Shown here: piece after piece, positions 1 through 8,360 of the stretch
Layout of the letters: the number at the start of each line of letters is the position of its first letter
Numbering within the stretch: position 1 is the first letter of the stretch
Origin: Pseudofulvibacter geojedonensis
Lineage (GTDB): Bacteria; Bacteroidota; Bacteroidia; Flavobacteriales; Flavobacteriaceae
Assembly (NCBI RefSeq): GCF_042675745.1
Contig: NZ_JBHTJM010000002.1
Location: forward strand, 482,025 to 546,024
DNA length: 64,000 nucleotides
Direction of reading: 5' to 3'
Notes under the pieces: model-generated
Database searches by the model: none
What the model was told of the DNA's origin: nothing
The model's input: the letters and a program-made list of their open reading frames with translations, nothing else
Made by a program: the position numbers and the translations under genes

Positions 1-294
1 GTCTATTGCTGTTGCTATTTTAGAACCAAACAAACCTCCTATAATAAAGGCTGCAGAAATAACCAATGCCATTTTCCAGTCAACATGACCTTCTTTTGCG
101 TAAGCTAGCGCTGCCAATAAAGTTACTGGAGGTAACATAGCAGCCAAACTAGTTCCTTGAGCTTGATGCTGACTAAAACCTAACAGCAATAACAATGGCA
201 CCATGATTACTCCACCACCTATACCAAGAACTCCGCTTAAAGTTCCAGCTGCTAATCCTATTAAAACTAATAATACTATAGTTGTTAATGTCAT
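1..294 (-). CDS. TauE/SafE family sulfite exporter-like permease (5' part only)
   Basis: Partial gene: 98 codons from the ATG at 294 to the window edge, still open. The protein starts with a hydrophobic segment (about residues 4-22) running into the glycine-rich motif GVLGIGGGVIMVP, which is typical of the DUF81/TauE-SafE family of inner-membrane anion or sulfite exporters, followed by a second hydrophobic segment near residues 75-90. The start is one base after the stop of the upstream lytic transglycosylase gene, so the two are probably co-transcribed. The substrate cannot be read from the sequence. Confidence 0.85.
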   Translation of the reverse strand, partial: MTLTTIVLLVLIGLAAGTLSGVLGIGGGVIMVPLLLLLGFSQHQAQGTSLAAMLPPVTLLAALAYAKEGHVDWKMALVISAAFIIGGLFGSKIATAID

Positions 295-295
295 T

Positions 296-1243
296 TTATT
301 TGGTGTAATATTCTTTTTGAGGAATTTGAATTTCATAAACTCTTCTACTCTTATTGTTTAAATGTGCCTCTCTTAACCAAGGATTATGCAATTTTAAAAT
401 TTTATAATTGATATCGTAGCCTTTAGCAAACCTAGAAATATTAGTTATGGCCGAATCTACCTTAACCTTAAAAGTTGGAATAGAGTTATATAAATCTGCA
501 TCAGAAAAATTGAACCCAAATTGATGTGGTTGCATTAAAATATACTTTAAAGCCACTATTCTAGGAACATATCTAGAAGTTTCTGCCGTAAGTAATAAAT
601 CATAATAATCTAGTACTTCCTGTCTAGCCAATTGTTTTGCCAACCCAGACATACCAGCATTATATGAAGCTGCTGCTAAAGTCCAGCTACCAAATTTTTT
701 CTTGGCATCCTTTAAATACTGACAAGCCACTCTAGTCGCTTTTTCTAAATGATATCTTTCATCTACATTAGTATTAACCTCTAAGCCATATTCTCTACCG
801 GTAGCTTTCATTATTTGCCAAAAACCTCTAGCACCAGCTGGCGATACAGCATTGGTTAAACCACTTTCGATTACCGCTAAGTACTTAAAATCATCAGGAA
901 CCCCTTCTTCTTTTAAAATTTTCTCTATCATCGGGAAATACTTATGAGCCCTTTTAAATAATAAAAAACCATTCGATTGCCAATATGTATTTACCAAAAA
1001 TTCTCTATCTATTCGTTCTTTAATATCTGGTAACTGTGTTGGAACTTTCTCTCCTGCAAACTGTAAATTCTCTGGCAAGGTTAACGCATAAACATTGTAA
1101 TCTTTAACAAAGCTTGTATCTACCAATACCTCTTTTGATTCTTCCTTTATTTCTCCCTTATCTTTCTTTTTAGCAGCATTTATAAATACACCAGCTACTG
1201 CTATAATACCGACTGCAAAAAACACATTTTTAATCCTCTTCAT
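296..1243 (-). CDS. Membrane-anchored lytic transglycosylase (SLT/GH23, MltD-like)
   Basis: 315 residues. An N-terminal hydrophobic anchor (about 8-23) is followed by a linker and an SLT domain. The family motifs are in order: AVIESGLTN with the presumed catalytic Glu126, GARGFWQIM, AAASYNAG, and the Tyr-containing ETSRYVPRI. The C-terminal part (about 240-315) looks like the extension of MltD-type enzymes, but no clear LysM repeat is seen. Such enzymes cleave the MurNAc-GlcNAc bond of peptidoglycan in the periplasm, giving anhydro ends. The stop is one base from the start of the permease gene downstream. Confidence 0.9.
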   Translation of the reverse strand: MKRIKNVFFAVGIIAVAGVFINAAKKKDKGEIKEESKEVLVDTSFVKDYNVYALTLPENLQFAGEKVPTQLPDIKERIDREFLVNTYWQSNGFLLFKRAHKYFPMIEKILKEEGVPDDFKYLAVIESGLTNAVSPAGARGFWQIMKATGREYGLEVNTNVDERYHLEKATRVACQYLKDAKKKFGSWTLAAASYNAGMSGLAKQLARQEVLDYYDLLLTAETSRYVPRIVALKYILMQPHQFGFNFSDADLYNSIPTFKVKVDSAITNISRFAKGYDINYKILKLHNPWLREAHLNNKSRRVYEIQIPQKEYYTK

Positions 1244-1259
1244 TTCTTTCTTAATTTAT

Positions 1260-1925
1260 TTAAGCTATTAATAATTTAGGTAAGTTCTCATTAAACCACT
1301 TGTACTTATTTATAATCATTACATGAGTTCCATTCTTTACTGCAATAAAATCTCCTTTAATGTTCTTAAATGGAAAAACTCGATCGTTAGTTCCGTGTAT
1401 ATGAATAACATTATCTAATTTTTGAGTCTGTTTCCAATTAATTATTTCTTCTAAGGCCCAATCTAAGTATTTTTTATCATTAACCGATAAATATTTCTTA
1501 TAAAGCTCTATTCTTTCTTTAATTGTAACCCCAAAAGCATATTTAGCTAGTTTTTCTACATCTGAGAACATTCTTGTAGGGGCAAGTTTATACACTTTAG
1601 ACAACTTTGCAAATTTCATTCTAAATGGATAATCTTTTTCGTTTAACACACTAGAAACAACCACAGTTTTCTTAACAGAAATATATTTATTCATTTCTTG
1701 TACTAAAATCCCTCCAAAAGACACACCAAGTAAAACAGGATTTTGATGTTGTACTAGTTCTGACATTCGTTTTGCGTAACTAGTTAAAGCTTCTTTTTTA
1801 TAAGGAATAATCCATTCTAAATAATGCAATTCAAACTGATCGCATGGTAAATTTATATATTCAAAAATTGCTTTACTAGCTGCCATACCTGGCATTAAAT
1901 ATACATGCGTTTTCTCTTCTTGCAT
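1260..1925 (-). CDS. Alpha/beta hydrolase
   Basis: 221 residues, no signal peptide, so cytoplasmic. The nucleophile elbow GVSFGG places the serine at 69; HGTNDRVFP places the acid at Asp181; GTHVMI places the histidine at 201, giving a complete catalytic triad in the normal order. The cap region is short. The N-terminus HVYLMPGMAAS carries the oxyanion-hole region. The substrate is unknown. It lies 16 bp upstream of the lytic transglycosylase gene on the same strand and is probably first in that three-gene unit. Confidence 0.8.
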   Translation of the reverse strand: MQEEKTHVYLMPGMAASKAIFEYINLPCDQFELHYLEWIIPYKKEALTSYAKRMSELVQHQNPVLLGVSFGGILVQEMNKYISVKKTVVVSSVLNEKDYPFRMKFAKLSKVYKLAPTRMFSDVEKLAKYAFGVTIKERIELYKKYLSVNDKKYLDWALEEIINWKQTQKLDNVIHIHGTNDRVFPFKNIKGDFIAVKNGTHVMIINKYKWFNENLPKLLIA

Positions 1926-2014
1926 TTCCTTATAACTGCTTCAAAAATGTGTTAATATAATCAAAGACAAAAACTTACGTTTTAAACAAATGTTAAGCCT
2001 TAATGTTTTTTTTG

Positions 2015-2022
2015 TATCTTTG
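2015..2022 (+). promoter_or_regulatory. Bacteroidota -7 box (TATCTTTG)
   Basis: Exact match to TAnnTTTG, the -7 element of the flavobacterial primary sigma factor, about 120 bp before the GNAT-like gene. No good TTG -33 element lies at the usual 17-23 bp distance, so the call rests on the -7 box alone. Confidence 0.45.
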
Positions 2023-2143
2023 TGTTCATAAATTTACTAAATCTATATTATTTCTAGCTTGAAATTTCATAGTATTTATCAAATTTATTAACCACCAACA
2101 CAACCGCGAATCTAATTTTTGAACCCTAAAAAACTATGTAGTT

Positions 2144-2440
2144 ATGGTAATGGAACTTACATTAAAAGACAATGACTTTTTAAGACAGTTTGAAGTAAAC
2201 ATTGATGGAAATTTGGCTAAAATCGAATACTCTCTCCAAGAAAGAAAAATATTTTTAACCAAGATAGTTGTTCCAGAAACCATCCAAGAAGAAGAATTTG
2301 AGAGTTTATTTATAAAAGAAGTTTTTGCTAACGTAGAAGAAAGAAATTTAAAAGTAGTCCCTACTTCGCCAACAATTGCAAAATTCATTAGAAAAAATAG
2401 ACAATATAAAGAATTACTACCCGTAGGTATTAAACTATAA
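2144..2440 (+). CDS. Small GNAT-like N-acetyltransferase (YjdJ type)
   Basis: 98 residues, cytoplasmic. The pattern of an N-terminal beta hairpin (ELTLKDND..., AKIEYSLQERKIFLTKIVVPE), a helix-containing middle (FESLFIKEVFANVEERNLKVVP) and the C-terminal SPTIAKFIRKNRQYKELL fits the minimal acyl-CoA N-acyltransferase family (PF14542-like), which lacks a full-length GNAT fold. The substrate is unknown. An alternative ATG lies two codons later at 2150. A strong symmetrical terminator follows the stop at once, so this is a single-gene transcript. Confidence 0.7.
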   Translation: MVMELTLKDNDFLRQFEVNIDGNLAKIEYSLQERKIFLTKIVVPETIQEEEFESLFIKEVFANVEERNLKVVPTSPTIAKFIRKNRQYKELLPVGIKL

Positions 2441-2479
2441 CATAAAAAAAGAGCTTCTTAAAGAAGCTCTTTTTTTATG
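2441..2479. terminator. Bidirectional intrinsic terminator
   Basis: A perfect 19-bp inverted repeat (2441-2459 against 2461-2479) with core GAGCTTCTT/AAGAAGCTC flanked by an A-run on the left and a T-run on the right. It can end the GNAT-like gene on the plus strand and the OmpA-domain gene (stop at 2498) on the minus strand. Confidence 0.92.
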
Positions 2480-2497
2480 TGAATTTACCTTGTAAGG

Positions 2498-3616
2498 TTA
2501 TTTATCCAGAATATAAATATCTACCCTTCTATCTTCTATAGTTTCTCTTGAATTACAATCTAGTTGTTCACAATCATACTTTGCTTCTTTTTTTCCTTTA
2601 GAGATAACCTCAACCTCTATAAAATGAACCCCATAACTTTCTAACATACTCTTTACAGATGCTGCTCTTTTTTCACCCAAACTATGATTGTAATTAGATG
2701 AACCAAAACCATCTGTATGGCCAATCAGTTTTATTTTAACGTTTTTATCTTTTAATGTGCTAGATAATTTTTCTAATAAATTAGTTGAATACCTTGTTAC
2801 ATTAAATTCTTTAAAAGGAAAATGAATACTTTTAATCTTTGTATAATTTGTTAAATCTAAACTACTCTTCTCCTTATTCTCTGTTAATCTATTATTTAAA
2901 CTATTAGAAACTATACCAATTGAAAAAGCTAAATAATCATTTGGCACAACTAAATTAGAGGTAGACACAGCTCCTTTCTGTAGCGTGCTGGTTTCGTTTA
3001 GTAAATTTCCTTTAGAATCGGTACCGTTAAACAAGTTGCTATCTACAGAGCTAGGTAATAATTCCCATTTAGAATCTTTAAATCCAATCACCTTTAATTC
3101 ATTTATATCTGTAATGTTTAAATCTTGAACTGATATATTTTTCCAAAGAAAACTTAAGTTTGTTGGCTCTTTACCTTGTACAACCCAATACTCTGAATTA
3201 TTAAGTAACTGAACAGAAGCACCTTCATTAGGCAAGTCAAAACTCGAATCATTGGTTATATATGCTACTTTCAAATTTTTAGCATTACTTGCTTTTACAG
3301 GCATTCTTTTACCGTTTCCTCCTACAGGAAAAACAAAAGTTTCTTGCTTACTTAAAACAAATCCATCTACATAACCTGTTTCTGTTTCACTCTCCCAACT
3401 ACTACTTTCTGCAAAAACAATACAAGCATCTCCTTTATTTAACTGTTCAGTTGATATTACTTCATTAGCTGTAAATACTTTGTTCTTAAATAAAGCTATT
3501 CCTCCTCCTGTATTTTCTGAATGTACAAACAAATTCCCTGTAAAAGAATCCTGTGAAAACCCAGTTATCATTGTAAAAAAAGATAACATCCATAATTTAT
3601 ATTTAATCTTATTCAT
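2498..3616 (-). CDS. OmpA-domain cell-surface protein
   Basis: 372 residues from the ATG at 3616; a longer frame would begin at a TTG at 3622, which is less likely. A signal peptide (about 1-22, ending GFSQ) is followed by a roughly 220-residue region of unknown type and a C-terminal OmpA-like peptidoglycan-binding domain (last ~120 residues) with the hallmark KIKLIGHTDGFGSSNYN and LGEKRAASVKSML, ending in RRVDIYIL. The domain binds diaminopimelate in peptidoglycan, so the protein is anchored to the wall from the outer-membrane side. The start is 7 bp after the stop of the collagen-like gene, and the two probably form one transcript and may work together. Confidence 0.85.
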   Translation of the reverse strand: MNKIKYKLWMLSFFTMITGFSQDSFTGNLFVHSENTGGGIALFKNKVFTANEVISTEQLNKGDACIVFAESSSWESETETGYVDGFVLSKQETFVFPVGGNGKRMPVKASNAKNLKVAYITNDSSFDLPNEGASVQLLNNSEYWVVQGKEPTNLSFLWKNISVQDLNITDINELKVIGFKDSKWELLPSSVDSNLFNGTDSKGNLLNETSTLQKGAVSTSNLVVPNDYLAFSIGIVSNSLNNRLTENKEKSSLDLTNYTKIKSIHFPFKEFNVTRYSTNLLEKLSSTLKDKNVKIKLIGHTDGFGSSNYNHSLGEKRAASVKSMLESYGVHFIEVEVISKGKKEAKYDCEQLDCNSRETIEDRRVDIYILDK

Positions 3617-3623
3617 ATACAAA

Positions 3624-4712
3624 TTATTTAGATCCTACTTCTTCATTCAATCCTCTAGCGTCAATTTGTTCTATTCTAGACAATAAATCATCCATTAATT
3701 GTCTTTGATCTTTTAACTGATTTTCTAAATCAGCAACCTTATTGGCTAACTCATTTATTTTAGTCTCATCTGCAGGCGGGCCTTGAGGTCCAACATCCCC
3801 CTTATCTCCTTTATCACCCTTTTCCCCTTTTTCTCCTTTTCCATCTCTTCCATCTTTACCGTCTGCTCCATCTTTTCCATCTAGTCCGTCTTTTCCATCA
3901 GCCCCATCTGCTCCATCTTTTCCATCACGGCCATCTTTTCCATCTTTACCGGCATTACCTTTTTCTCCTCTATCTCCTTTATTCCCCTTCTTTCCTTGTT
4001 TTCCTTCTTTACCTTGTTTACCCTGCTTACCTTCTTTACCTTGCTCTCCTCTATCTCCTTTTTCTCCCTTTTTCCCTTGCCTGCCTTCTTTACCTTGCTT
4101 GCCTTGCTTTCCTTCTTTACCTTGATCTCCTTTATCTCCCTTATCACCTTTCTTCCCTTGTTTTCCTTCTTTTCCCTGTTTCCCTTGCTTACCTTCTTTA
4201 CCTTGGTCTCCTTTTTCTCCTTTATCCCCCTTATCACCTTTCTTTCCTTGTTTTCCTTCTTTACCCTGTTTCCCCTGCTTACCTTCTTTACCTTGATCTC
4301 CTTTTTCTCCTTTATCTCCCTTATCACCTTTCTTTCCTTGTTTTCCTTCTTTACCCTGCTCCCCCTGCTTACCTTCTTTACCTCGTTCTCCTTTTTTTCC
4401 TTCTACACCTTTTCTTCCTCTTTTTAAATCTGAAGATTCACTTCCTAACACATTAATCCAACCTGTTTTAGTGTACACTTGCAAACTACTTAAATCTTTA
4501 TTGTAAATTGTTGCTCCTTCTAGAGGAGTTCCTATAGCATTTCTTTCAGAATTAGTTAATCTCGGAAAAACCAGAGTACCTGTAGAAGACTCTATTTCTA
4601 ATGCCGATGTTTTGTGAATTGCAGTTAAGTTATTTCCAACTTTAACTTGAGCGTACGAGAATGTTAAGCCAAATAGCAATATAGCTATGCAGCAATTGTA
4701 ATAGTTTTTCAT
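3624..4712 (-). CDS. Secreted collagen-like Gly-X-Y repeat protein
   Basis: 362 residues. Signal peptide at about 1-21 (cut near SYAQ). Residues 23-90 form a globular head with the TGTLVFPRLTNSERNAI and GATIYNKDLSSLQVYT motifs seen in many flavobacterial secreted and fibre-like proteins. Residues 99-313 are an almost unbroken Gly-X-Y collagen-like tract very rich in Lys, Asp, Glu and Gln and nearly free of proline until a final GPQGPP. Residues 318-348 look like a trimerising coiled coil. One break in the triplet phase occurs late in the tract (GRDGKGEKG). The expected product is a charged, rod-shaped homotrimer outside the cell. Frames on the other strand and in the second frame here are by-products of the repeats. 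Confidence 0.88.
   Translation of the reverse strand: MKNYYNCCIAILLFGLTFSYAQVKVGNNLTAIHKTSALEIESSTGTLVFPRLTNSERNAIGTPLEGATIYNKDLSSLQVYTKTGWINVLGSESSDLKRGRKGVEGKKGERGKEGKQGEQGKEGKQGKKGDKGDKGEKGDQGKEGKQGKQGKEGKQGKKGDKGDKGEKGDQGKEGKQGKQGKEGKQGKKGDKGDKGDQGKEGKQGKQGKEGRQGKKGEKGDRGEQGKEGKQGKQGKEGKQGKKGNKGDRGEKGNAGKDGKDGRDGKDGADGADGKDGLDGKDGADGKDGRDGKGEKGEKGDKGDKGDVGPQGPPADETKINELANKVADLENQLKDQRQLMDDLLSRIEQIDARGLNEEVGSK
3957..4388 (-). repeat. Tandem 81-90 bp coding repeats (collagen-like tract)
   Basis: Five tandem units of 30, 30, 27, 27 and 30 residues (residues 109-252) built on the pattern starting DQGKEGKQGKQGKEGKQGKK and ending GDKGDKGEKG. The units are close at the DNA level as well, so copy number could change by slippage or recombination. 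Confidence 0.85.
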
Positions 4713-4739
4713 TTTAGATTTAGTTTTTTTGGTGACACT

Positions 4740-4773
4740 AAAATATAATTTTTCCTTTAAAAAAAATTAACAA
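4740..4773 (-). promoter_or_regulatory. Possible promoter of the collagen-like/OmpA unit
   Basis: On the minus strand a TTG (plus 4771-4773) is followed after 23 bp by TATATTTT (plus 4740-4747), one base off the TAnnTTTG consensus. It is the best match between the gene and 5000, but weak. Confidence 0.3.
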
Positions 4774-5000
4774 CAAAAAACACATATTAACAGAACTACC
4801 CTTAAAAAAAACCTTAATACGTTGATTATCTTATAATAAAATAGCCAAAACATTAAAAAGTACTATTGAGTAAATAGTTGGTTTTTTCGACAAAAAGCAC
4901 GGTTTTATCGATAAAAACATAGGTAAACACTTACTTTTATATTTTTATCAATACTCCGAAACAATCTTAATCAACAATCTTAAACAACAGGTTTACAAGC
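4774..5000. other. Intergenic region, no gene seen
   Basis: AT-rich stretch between the collagen-like gene and the hisS terminator. No open frame with family likeness, no RNA gene and no strong repeat was seen. Confidence 0.6.
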
Positions 5001-5001
5001 A

Positions 5002-5048
5002 AATAAAAAGCCCTTATTCTACTTTTTTTAGAATAAGGGCTTTTATTT
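5002..5048. terminator. Intrinsic terminator after hisS
   Basis: Inverted repeat of about 20 bp with core GCCCTTATTCTA / TAGAATAAGGGC and a loop of about 7 bases; one extra A in the left arm. A/T runs on both sides let it act in the minus direction for hisS. Confidence 0.9.
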
Positions 5049-5064
5049 GAATTCAAGTATATGT

Positions 5065-6432
5065 TTAAATTTTTCTCACTATTTCTTCAAGCAATAACTG
5101 TTCTTGCTCTCCCGTTTCCATGTTTTTTAACATAAATGTATTGCTTTTCATCTCTTCAGAGCCCACAATCGCCACATATGGTATTTGCCTTTTATTAGCA
5201 TAATTCATTTGCTTTTTCATTTTGGCATCTGATGGATACAATTCTACATTTATTCCACGAACTCTCATTTCTTTTATAGCTTTCATACAATACAAAGCTT
5301 CCTCTTTTCCAAAATTCACAAAAAGTACTTTAACATCATCTTCTACAGTATCTGGAAATAAGTTTAACTCCTCTAAGACTAAGTATATTCTAGCTAACCC
5401 AAAAGAAATACCTACACCACTAACATCTTTTAAACCAAAAATTCCTGTTAAGTCATCATAACGACCTCCACCACCAATCGAGCCCATTTTAACCCCTTCT
5501 GGTGCAGCCACTTCAAAAATAGCTCCTGTATAATAGTTTAAACCTCTAGCTAATGTTACATCTAAGTCTAAAACCGCTGTTTCTAATCCTAACTCTTCAA
5601 TTGCATTACCTATAAAAAGTAATTCTTCAACACCAGTCATCCCTATTTCAGACCCCGACAATAATTCTTTTAATTGATTTATCTTTTCAATAAACGTTCC
5701 CGAAAAAGAAAATAATGGTTGCACTTTGTTTATAGCCTCTTGAGAAATTCCTTTTTCTAGCATTTCCTTCTTCACCCCATCTTCTCCAATCTTATCTAAC
5801 TTATCAAGAGCAACCGTAAAATCAATCAATTTATCTGAAGCACCAATAACCTCTGCGATACCGCTTAATACTTTACGATTATTCATTTTAATAGTCACTC
5901 CTTTTAAATCTAAAGCTGTAAAAACCGAATCGTACAACTGAACAAACTCAACTTCTTGCCATAAAGATTGAGAACCTACTACATCTGCATCACACTGATA
6001 AAACTCTTGAAACCTACCGTGTTGTGGCCTATCAGCCCTCCATACCGGTTGAATTTGATAACGCTTAAACGGAAACGTAATATCGTTTTGATGTTGAACT
6101 ACATAACGAGCAAAAGGAACTGTTAAATCGTACCTTAACGCTTTTTCTGATAACGAATTAGAGAACCTAGCTAATTTACCTTCCTCTAACGCCTTTAAAT
6201 CTGCTTTTTTAACTTTATCTCCAGAATTCAAAACTTTAAATATCAGTCTATCACCTTCTTCCCCATATTTACCTAATAAAGTACTTGATTTTTCAAAAGA
6301 TGGAGTTTCTATTGGTTGAAACCCAAACTTCTTAAATTGAGATTTAATCATATTAAAAATATAATTTCTTTTAGCCACTTCTTTTGGGTTAAAATCTCTT
6401 GTTCCTTTTGGTGTACTTGGTTTTTGTGCCAT
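5065..6432 (-). CDS. hisS: Histidyl-tRNA synthetase
   Basis: 455 residues, the usual length. Class II synthetase N-terminus PKGTRDFNPKE, motif 2 region QPVWRADRPQHGRFQEFYQC, the HisRS-specific LARGLNYYTGAIFE and GGGGRYDDLTGIFG, and a C-terminal anticodon-binding domain (from about 365). It charges tRNA-His with histidine in the cytoplasm. It is followed downstream by a clear terminator and preceded by the DUF6495 gene, 65 bp away, with a small dispersed repeat in between. Confidence 0.97.
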   Translation of the reverse strand: MAQKPSTPKGTRDFNPKEVAKRNYIFNMIKSQFKKFGFQPIETPSFEKSSTLLGKYGEEGDRLIFKVLNSGDKVKKADLKALEEGKLARFSNSLSEKALRYDLTVPFARYVVQHQNDITFPFKRYQIQPVWRADRPQHGRFQEFYQCDADVVGSQSLWQEVEFVQLYDSVFTALDLKGVTIKMNNRKVLSGIAEVIGASDKLIDFTVALDKLDKIGEDGVKKEMLEKGISQEAINKVQPLFSFSGTFIEKINQLKELLSGSEIGMTGVEELLFIGNAIEELGLETAVLDLDVTLARGLNYYTGAIFEVAAPEGVKMGSIGGGGRYDDLTGIFGLKDVSGVGISFGLARIYLVLEELNLFPDTVEDDVKVLFVNFGKEEALYCMKAIKEMRVRGINVELYPSDAKMKKQMNYANKRQIPYVAIVGSEEMKSNTFMLKNMETGEQEQLLLEEIVRKI

Positions 6433-6470
6433 AATATTTTCCCGTGCAAACGGAAATTATTTTTTATTAA

Positions 6471-6490
6471 GGTCTCGACTGCGCTCGACC
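6471..6490. repeat. Small dispersed palindromic repeat
   Basis: GGTCTCGACTGCGCTCGACC, an imperfect palindrome. A close relative (CTCGACTACGCTCGAG) sits at 41563-41578. Repeats of this form are common between genes in flavobacterial genomes. Confidence 0.7.
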
Positions 6491-6497
6491 TAACATA

Positions 6498-6968
6498 TTA
6501 TTTTTTACTTATAAACTTATCTAAACTATTATACCATTCCCCTTTACTTATAAAAGCTCCTTGCTGAATGAGTTTAAACTTATCTGCGTTTGGTTCTTTA
6601 CTATAATTTTTCTGAGCAGTAAACAATTCAACCTCATCTGCACTTACATTTGCTTGCAACCACTTTATTCCTCCTTCTGTAGTTAAATCTACTCTATCTG
6701 TTCTAACAGATATCAATTTCATTACATCCTTCTCTAAAGAAAATAAATTCATCTGATGAGGAGATACATGATCTACGTACTCGGTTTTATTCAAGACTCC
6801 TTCCCAAATTAAATCAGAAAAAACATCTAACTCTTGTTCTGCTACTTCTGGTTTATTTTCTTTTATTCCAGCCCACTCTTTACCTGTAATAGATTGGGTA
6901 GCCAAAAAATTGATAAACTCTTGGTGCAATTCTTCTAACTGCTCTTTACTTAAACGCTGGTATTTCAT
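6498..6968 (-). CDS. DUF6495 family protein
   Basis: 156 residues from the ATG at 6968 (MKYQRLSKEQLEELHQ), the usual family start; an in-frame ATG at 6989 would add seven residues but would lie directly against the T-run of the upstream rplI terminator. Cytoplasmic, mixed alpha/beta, no known catalytic motif. The family is restricted to Bacteroidota as far as I know and has no assigned function. Its place between the rpsF-rpsR-rplI operon and hisS is a core-genome position. Confidence 0.75.
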   Translation of the reverse strand: MKYQRLSKEQLEELHQEFINFLATQSITGKEWAGIKENKPEVAEQELDVFSDLIWEGVLNKTEYVDHVSPHQMNLFSLEKDVMKLISVRTDRVDLTTEGGIKWLQANVSADEVELFTAQKNYSKEPNADKFKLIQQGAFISKGEWYNSLDKFISKK

Positions 6969-6999
6969 TTTCTTAAAAATCGGAAACAAAAATAAATAA

Positions 7000-7024
7000 A
7001 AAAAGCCACGTAAAACGTGGCTTT
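7000..7024 (-). terminator. Terminator of the rpsF-rpsR-rplI operon
   Basis: Hairpin AAAGCCACG-TAAAA-CGTGGCTTT (7002-7023). In the minus direction it is followed by a T-rich run (A-rich on the plus strand at 6991-7001). Confidence 0.9.
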
Positions 7025-7046
7025 ATATATTGTGAATTGTAAGTTC

Positions 7047-7496
7047 TTACTTTTCAGCAACCACTTCAAAAGGGAAATCTACAATTACAGAACGATGTAA
7101 ACGTACTTTAGCAGTATATCTACCAGTTCTCTTGATGTTACCACCTGCAACTGTAATGAATTTTTTCTCGATTGAGTGACCCGCTTTTTCTAAAGCTTCA
7201 GCAATGTTAGCATTGTTAACAGAACCAAATAACTTATCTCCAGAACCAGCTTTAGAAGATATTTTAACTTCTAATGCTTTTAAGGTATCTGCTAACTTAG
7301 TAGCATCATCAACCATTTTTTGCTCTTTAAAAGCTCTTTGCTTTAAGTTTTCTGCTAAAACTTTCTTAGCAGAAGGTGTAGCTAAAATAGCAGCTCCGGT
7401 AGGAATTAAATAGTTTCTTCCGTAACCATTTTTTACTGTAACTACGTCGTCTTTGAATCCTAGATTCTCAACGTCTTGTTTTAATATAAGTTCCAT
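7047..7496 (-). CDS. rplI: 50S ribosomal protein L9
   Basis: 149 residues, full length. The N-terminal domain begins MELILKQDVENLGFKDDVV with the conserved GYGRNYLIP; a long connecting helix joins the C-terminal domain (LFGSVNNANIAEAL). Binds 23S rRNA. Third gene of the rpsF-rpsR-rplI operon, 15 bp after rpsR. Confidence 0.97.
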   Translation of the reverse strand: MELILKQDVENLGFKDDVVTVKNGYGRNYLIPTGAAILATPSAKKVLAENLKQRAFKEQKMVDDATKLADTLKALEVKISSKAGSGDKLFGSVNNANIAEALEKAGHSIEKKFITVAGGNIKRTGRYTAKVRLHRSVIVDFPFEVVAEK

Positions 7497-7511
7497 TTCG
7501 TTACTCCTTTT

Positions 7512-7808
7512 TTATTTTAACAAATCACCTACGTAAGGCATTAACGCTAAATGACGTGCTCTTTTTACAGCAACAGCAACTTTTCTTTGGTATTTTAAAG
7601 AAGTTCCTGTTAAACGTCTTGGTAATAATTTACCTTGCTCATTTACAAACTTTAATAAGAAATCTGGATCTTTATAATCGATGTACTTAATACCCGATCT
7701 TTTGAAACGACAGTATTTCTTTTGCTTGTTAGTATCGATGTTTAACGGAGTTAAATATCTAATTTCTCCGTCTTTCTTTCCTTTAGCTTGTTGATCTATT
7801 CCTGCCAT
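7512..7808 (-). CDS. rpsR: 30S ribosomal protein S18
   Basis: 98 residues. Core YCRFKRSGIKYIDYKDPDFL and GKLLPRRLTGTSLKYQRKVA are diagnostic of bS18, with the lysine-rich flavobacterial N-terminal extension. Partner of S6 on the small-subunit platform. Two bases separate it from rpsF. Confidence 0.97.
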   Translation of the reverse strand: MAGIDQQAKGKKDGEIRYLTPLNIDTNKQKKYCRFKRSGIKYIDYKDPDFLLKFVNEQGKLLPRRLTGTSLKYQRKVAVAVKRARHLALMPYVGDLLK

Positions 7809-7810
7809 AA

Positions 7811-8149
7811 TTAAGCTTTTGCCTTGTTTCTATTTCTTCTTTTTTCAGCCCAAGCAATAGCATGCTTATCTAACTTTACAGTTAAATAACGCATAACACG
7901 CTCATCTCTTCTGAATTCTAACTCATAAGGAGTAATTGCTTCTCCTGGAGCTGTAAATTCGAATAAGTGGTAAAATCCACTCTTTTTGTGCTGGATAGGG
8001 TAAGCTAATTTTTTTAGCCCCCAATCTTCTTTAGACACCATCTTTGCACCTTTAGAAACAAGAAGATCTTCGTACTTCTTTACTGTTTCCTTTATCTGAG
8101 TTTCAGATAAAACGGGATTCAAAATGAAAACAGTTTCGTATTGATTCAT
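7811..8149 (-). CDS. rpsF: 30S ribosomal protein S6
   Basis: 112 residues. MNQYETVFILNPVLSETQI and the central DWGLKKLAYPIQHKKSGFYH are typical of bS6, as is the basic C-terminus. It forms a heterodimer with S18 on 16S rRNA. First gene of the operon; a good promoter lies just upstream. Confidence 0.97.
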   Translation of the reverse strand: MNQYETVFILNPVLSETQIKETVKKYEDLLVSKGAKMVSKEDWGLKKLAYPIQHKKSGFYHLFEFTAPGEAITPYELEFRRDERVMRYLTVKLDKHAIAWAEKRRNRNKAKA

Positions 8150-8185
8150 AATTAAATCTTTAATAATTGTTTATAAAATTGGGTG

Positions 8186-8216
8186 CAAAAATACCCTTTT
8201 TCTACTAACCACCAAA
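8186..8216 (-). promoter_or_regulatory. Promoter of rpsF-rpsR-rplI
   Basis: Minus strand: TTTG (plus 8213-8216), then about 19 bp, then TATTTTTG (plus 8186-8193), matching both parts of the flavobacterial TTG-N17-23-TAnnTTTG promoter. The leader would be roughly 30 nt. Confidence 0.8.
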
Positions 8217-8360
8217 ATTATTTTAGTCAAAATAACTTGCATTTTATCGATAAAATCCTTGTAACATTAACAATTTTTAACTAAAATTGTATACCCGAAA
8301 ATACTAACTAAACCAAAAAGAGATTAAAATTTATATTAAAAACAAACTTAACCCATACAG

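Noticed and set aside
3996..4427. A 143-residue plus-strand frame and a 148-residue minus-strand frame (3881-4327) in the collagen-like gene
   Set aside because: Both are by-products of the tandem Gly-X-Y repeats read in other frames; composition is nonsense-like (Phe/Leu/Ser or Lys/Glu only).
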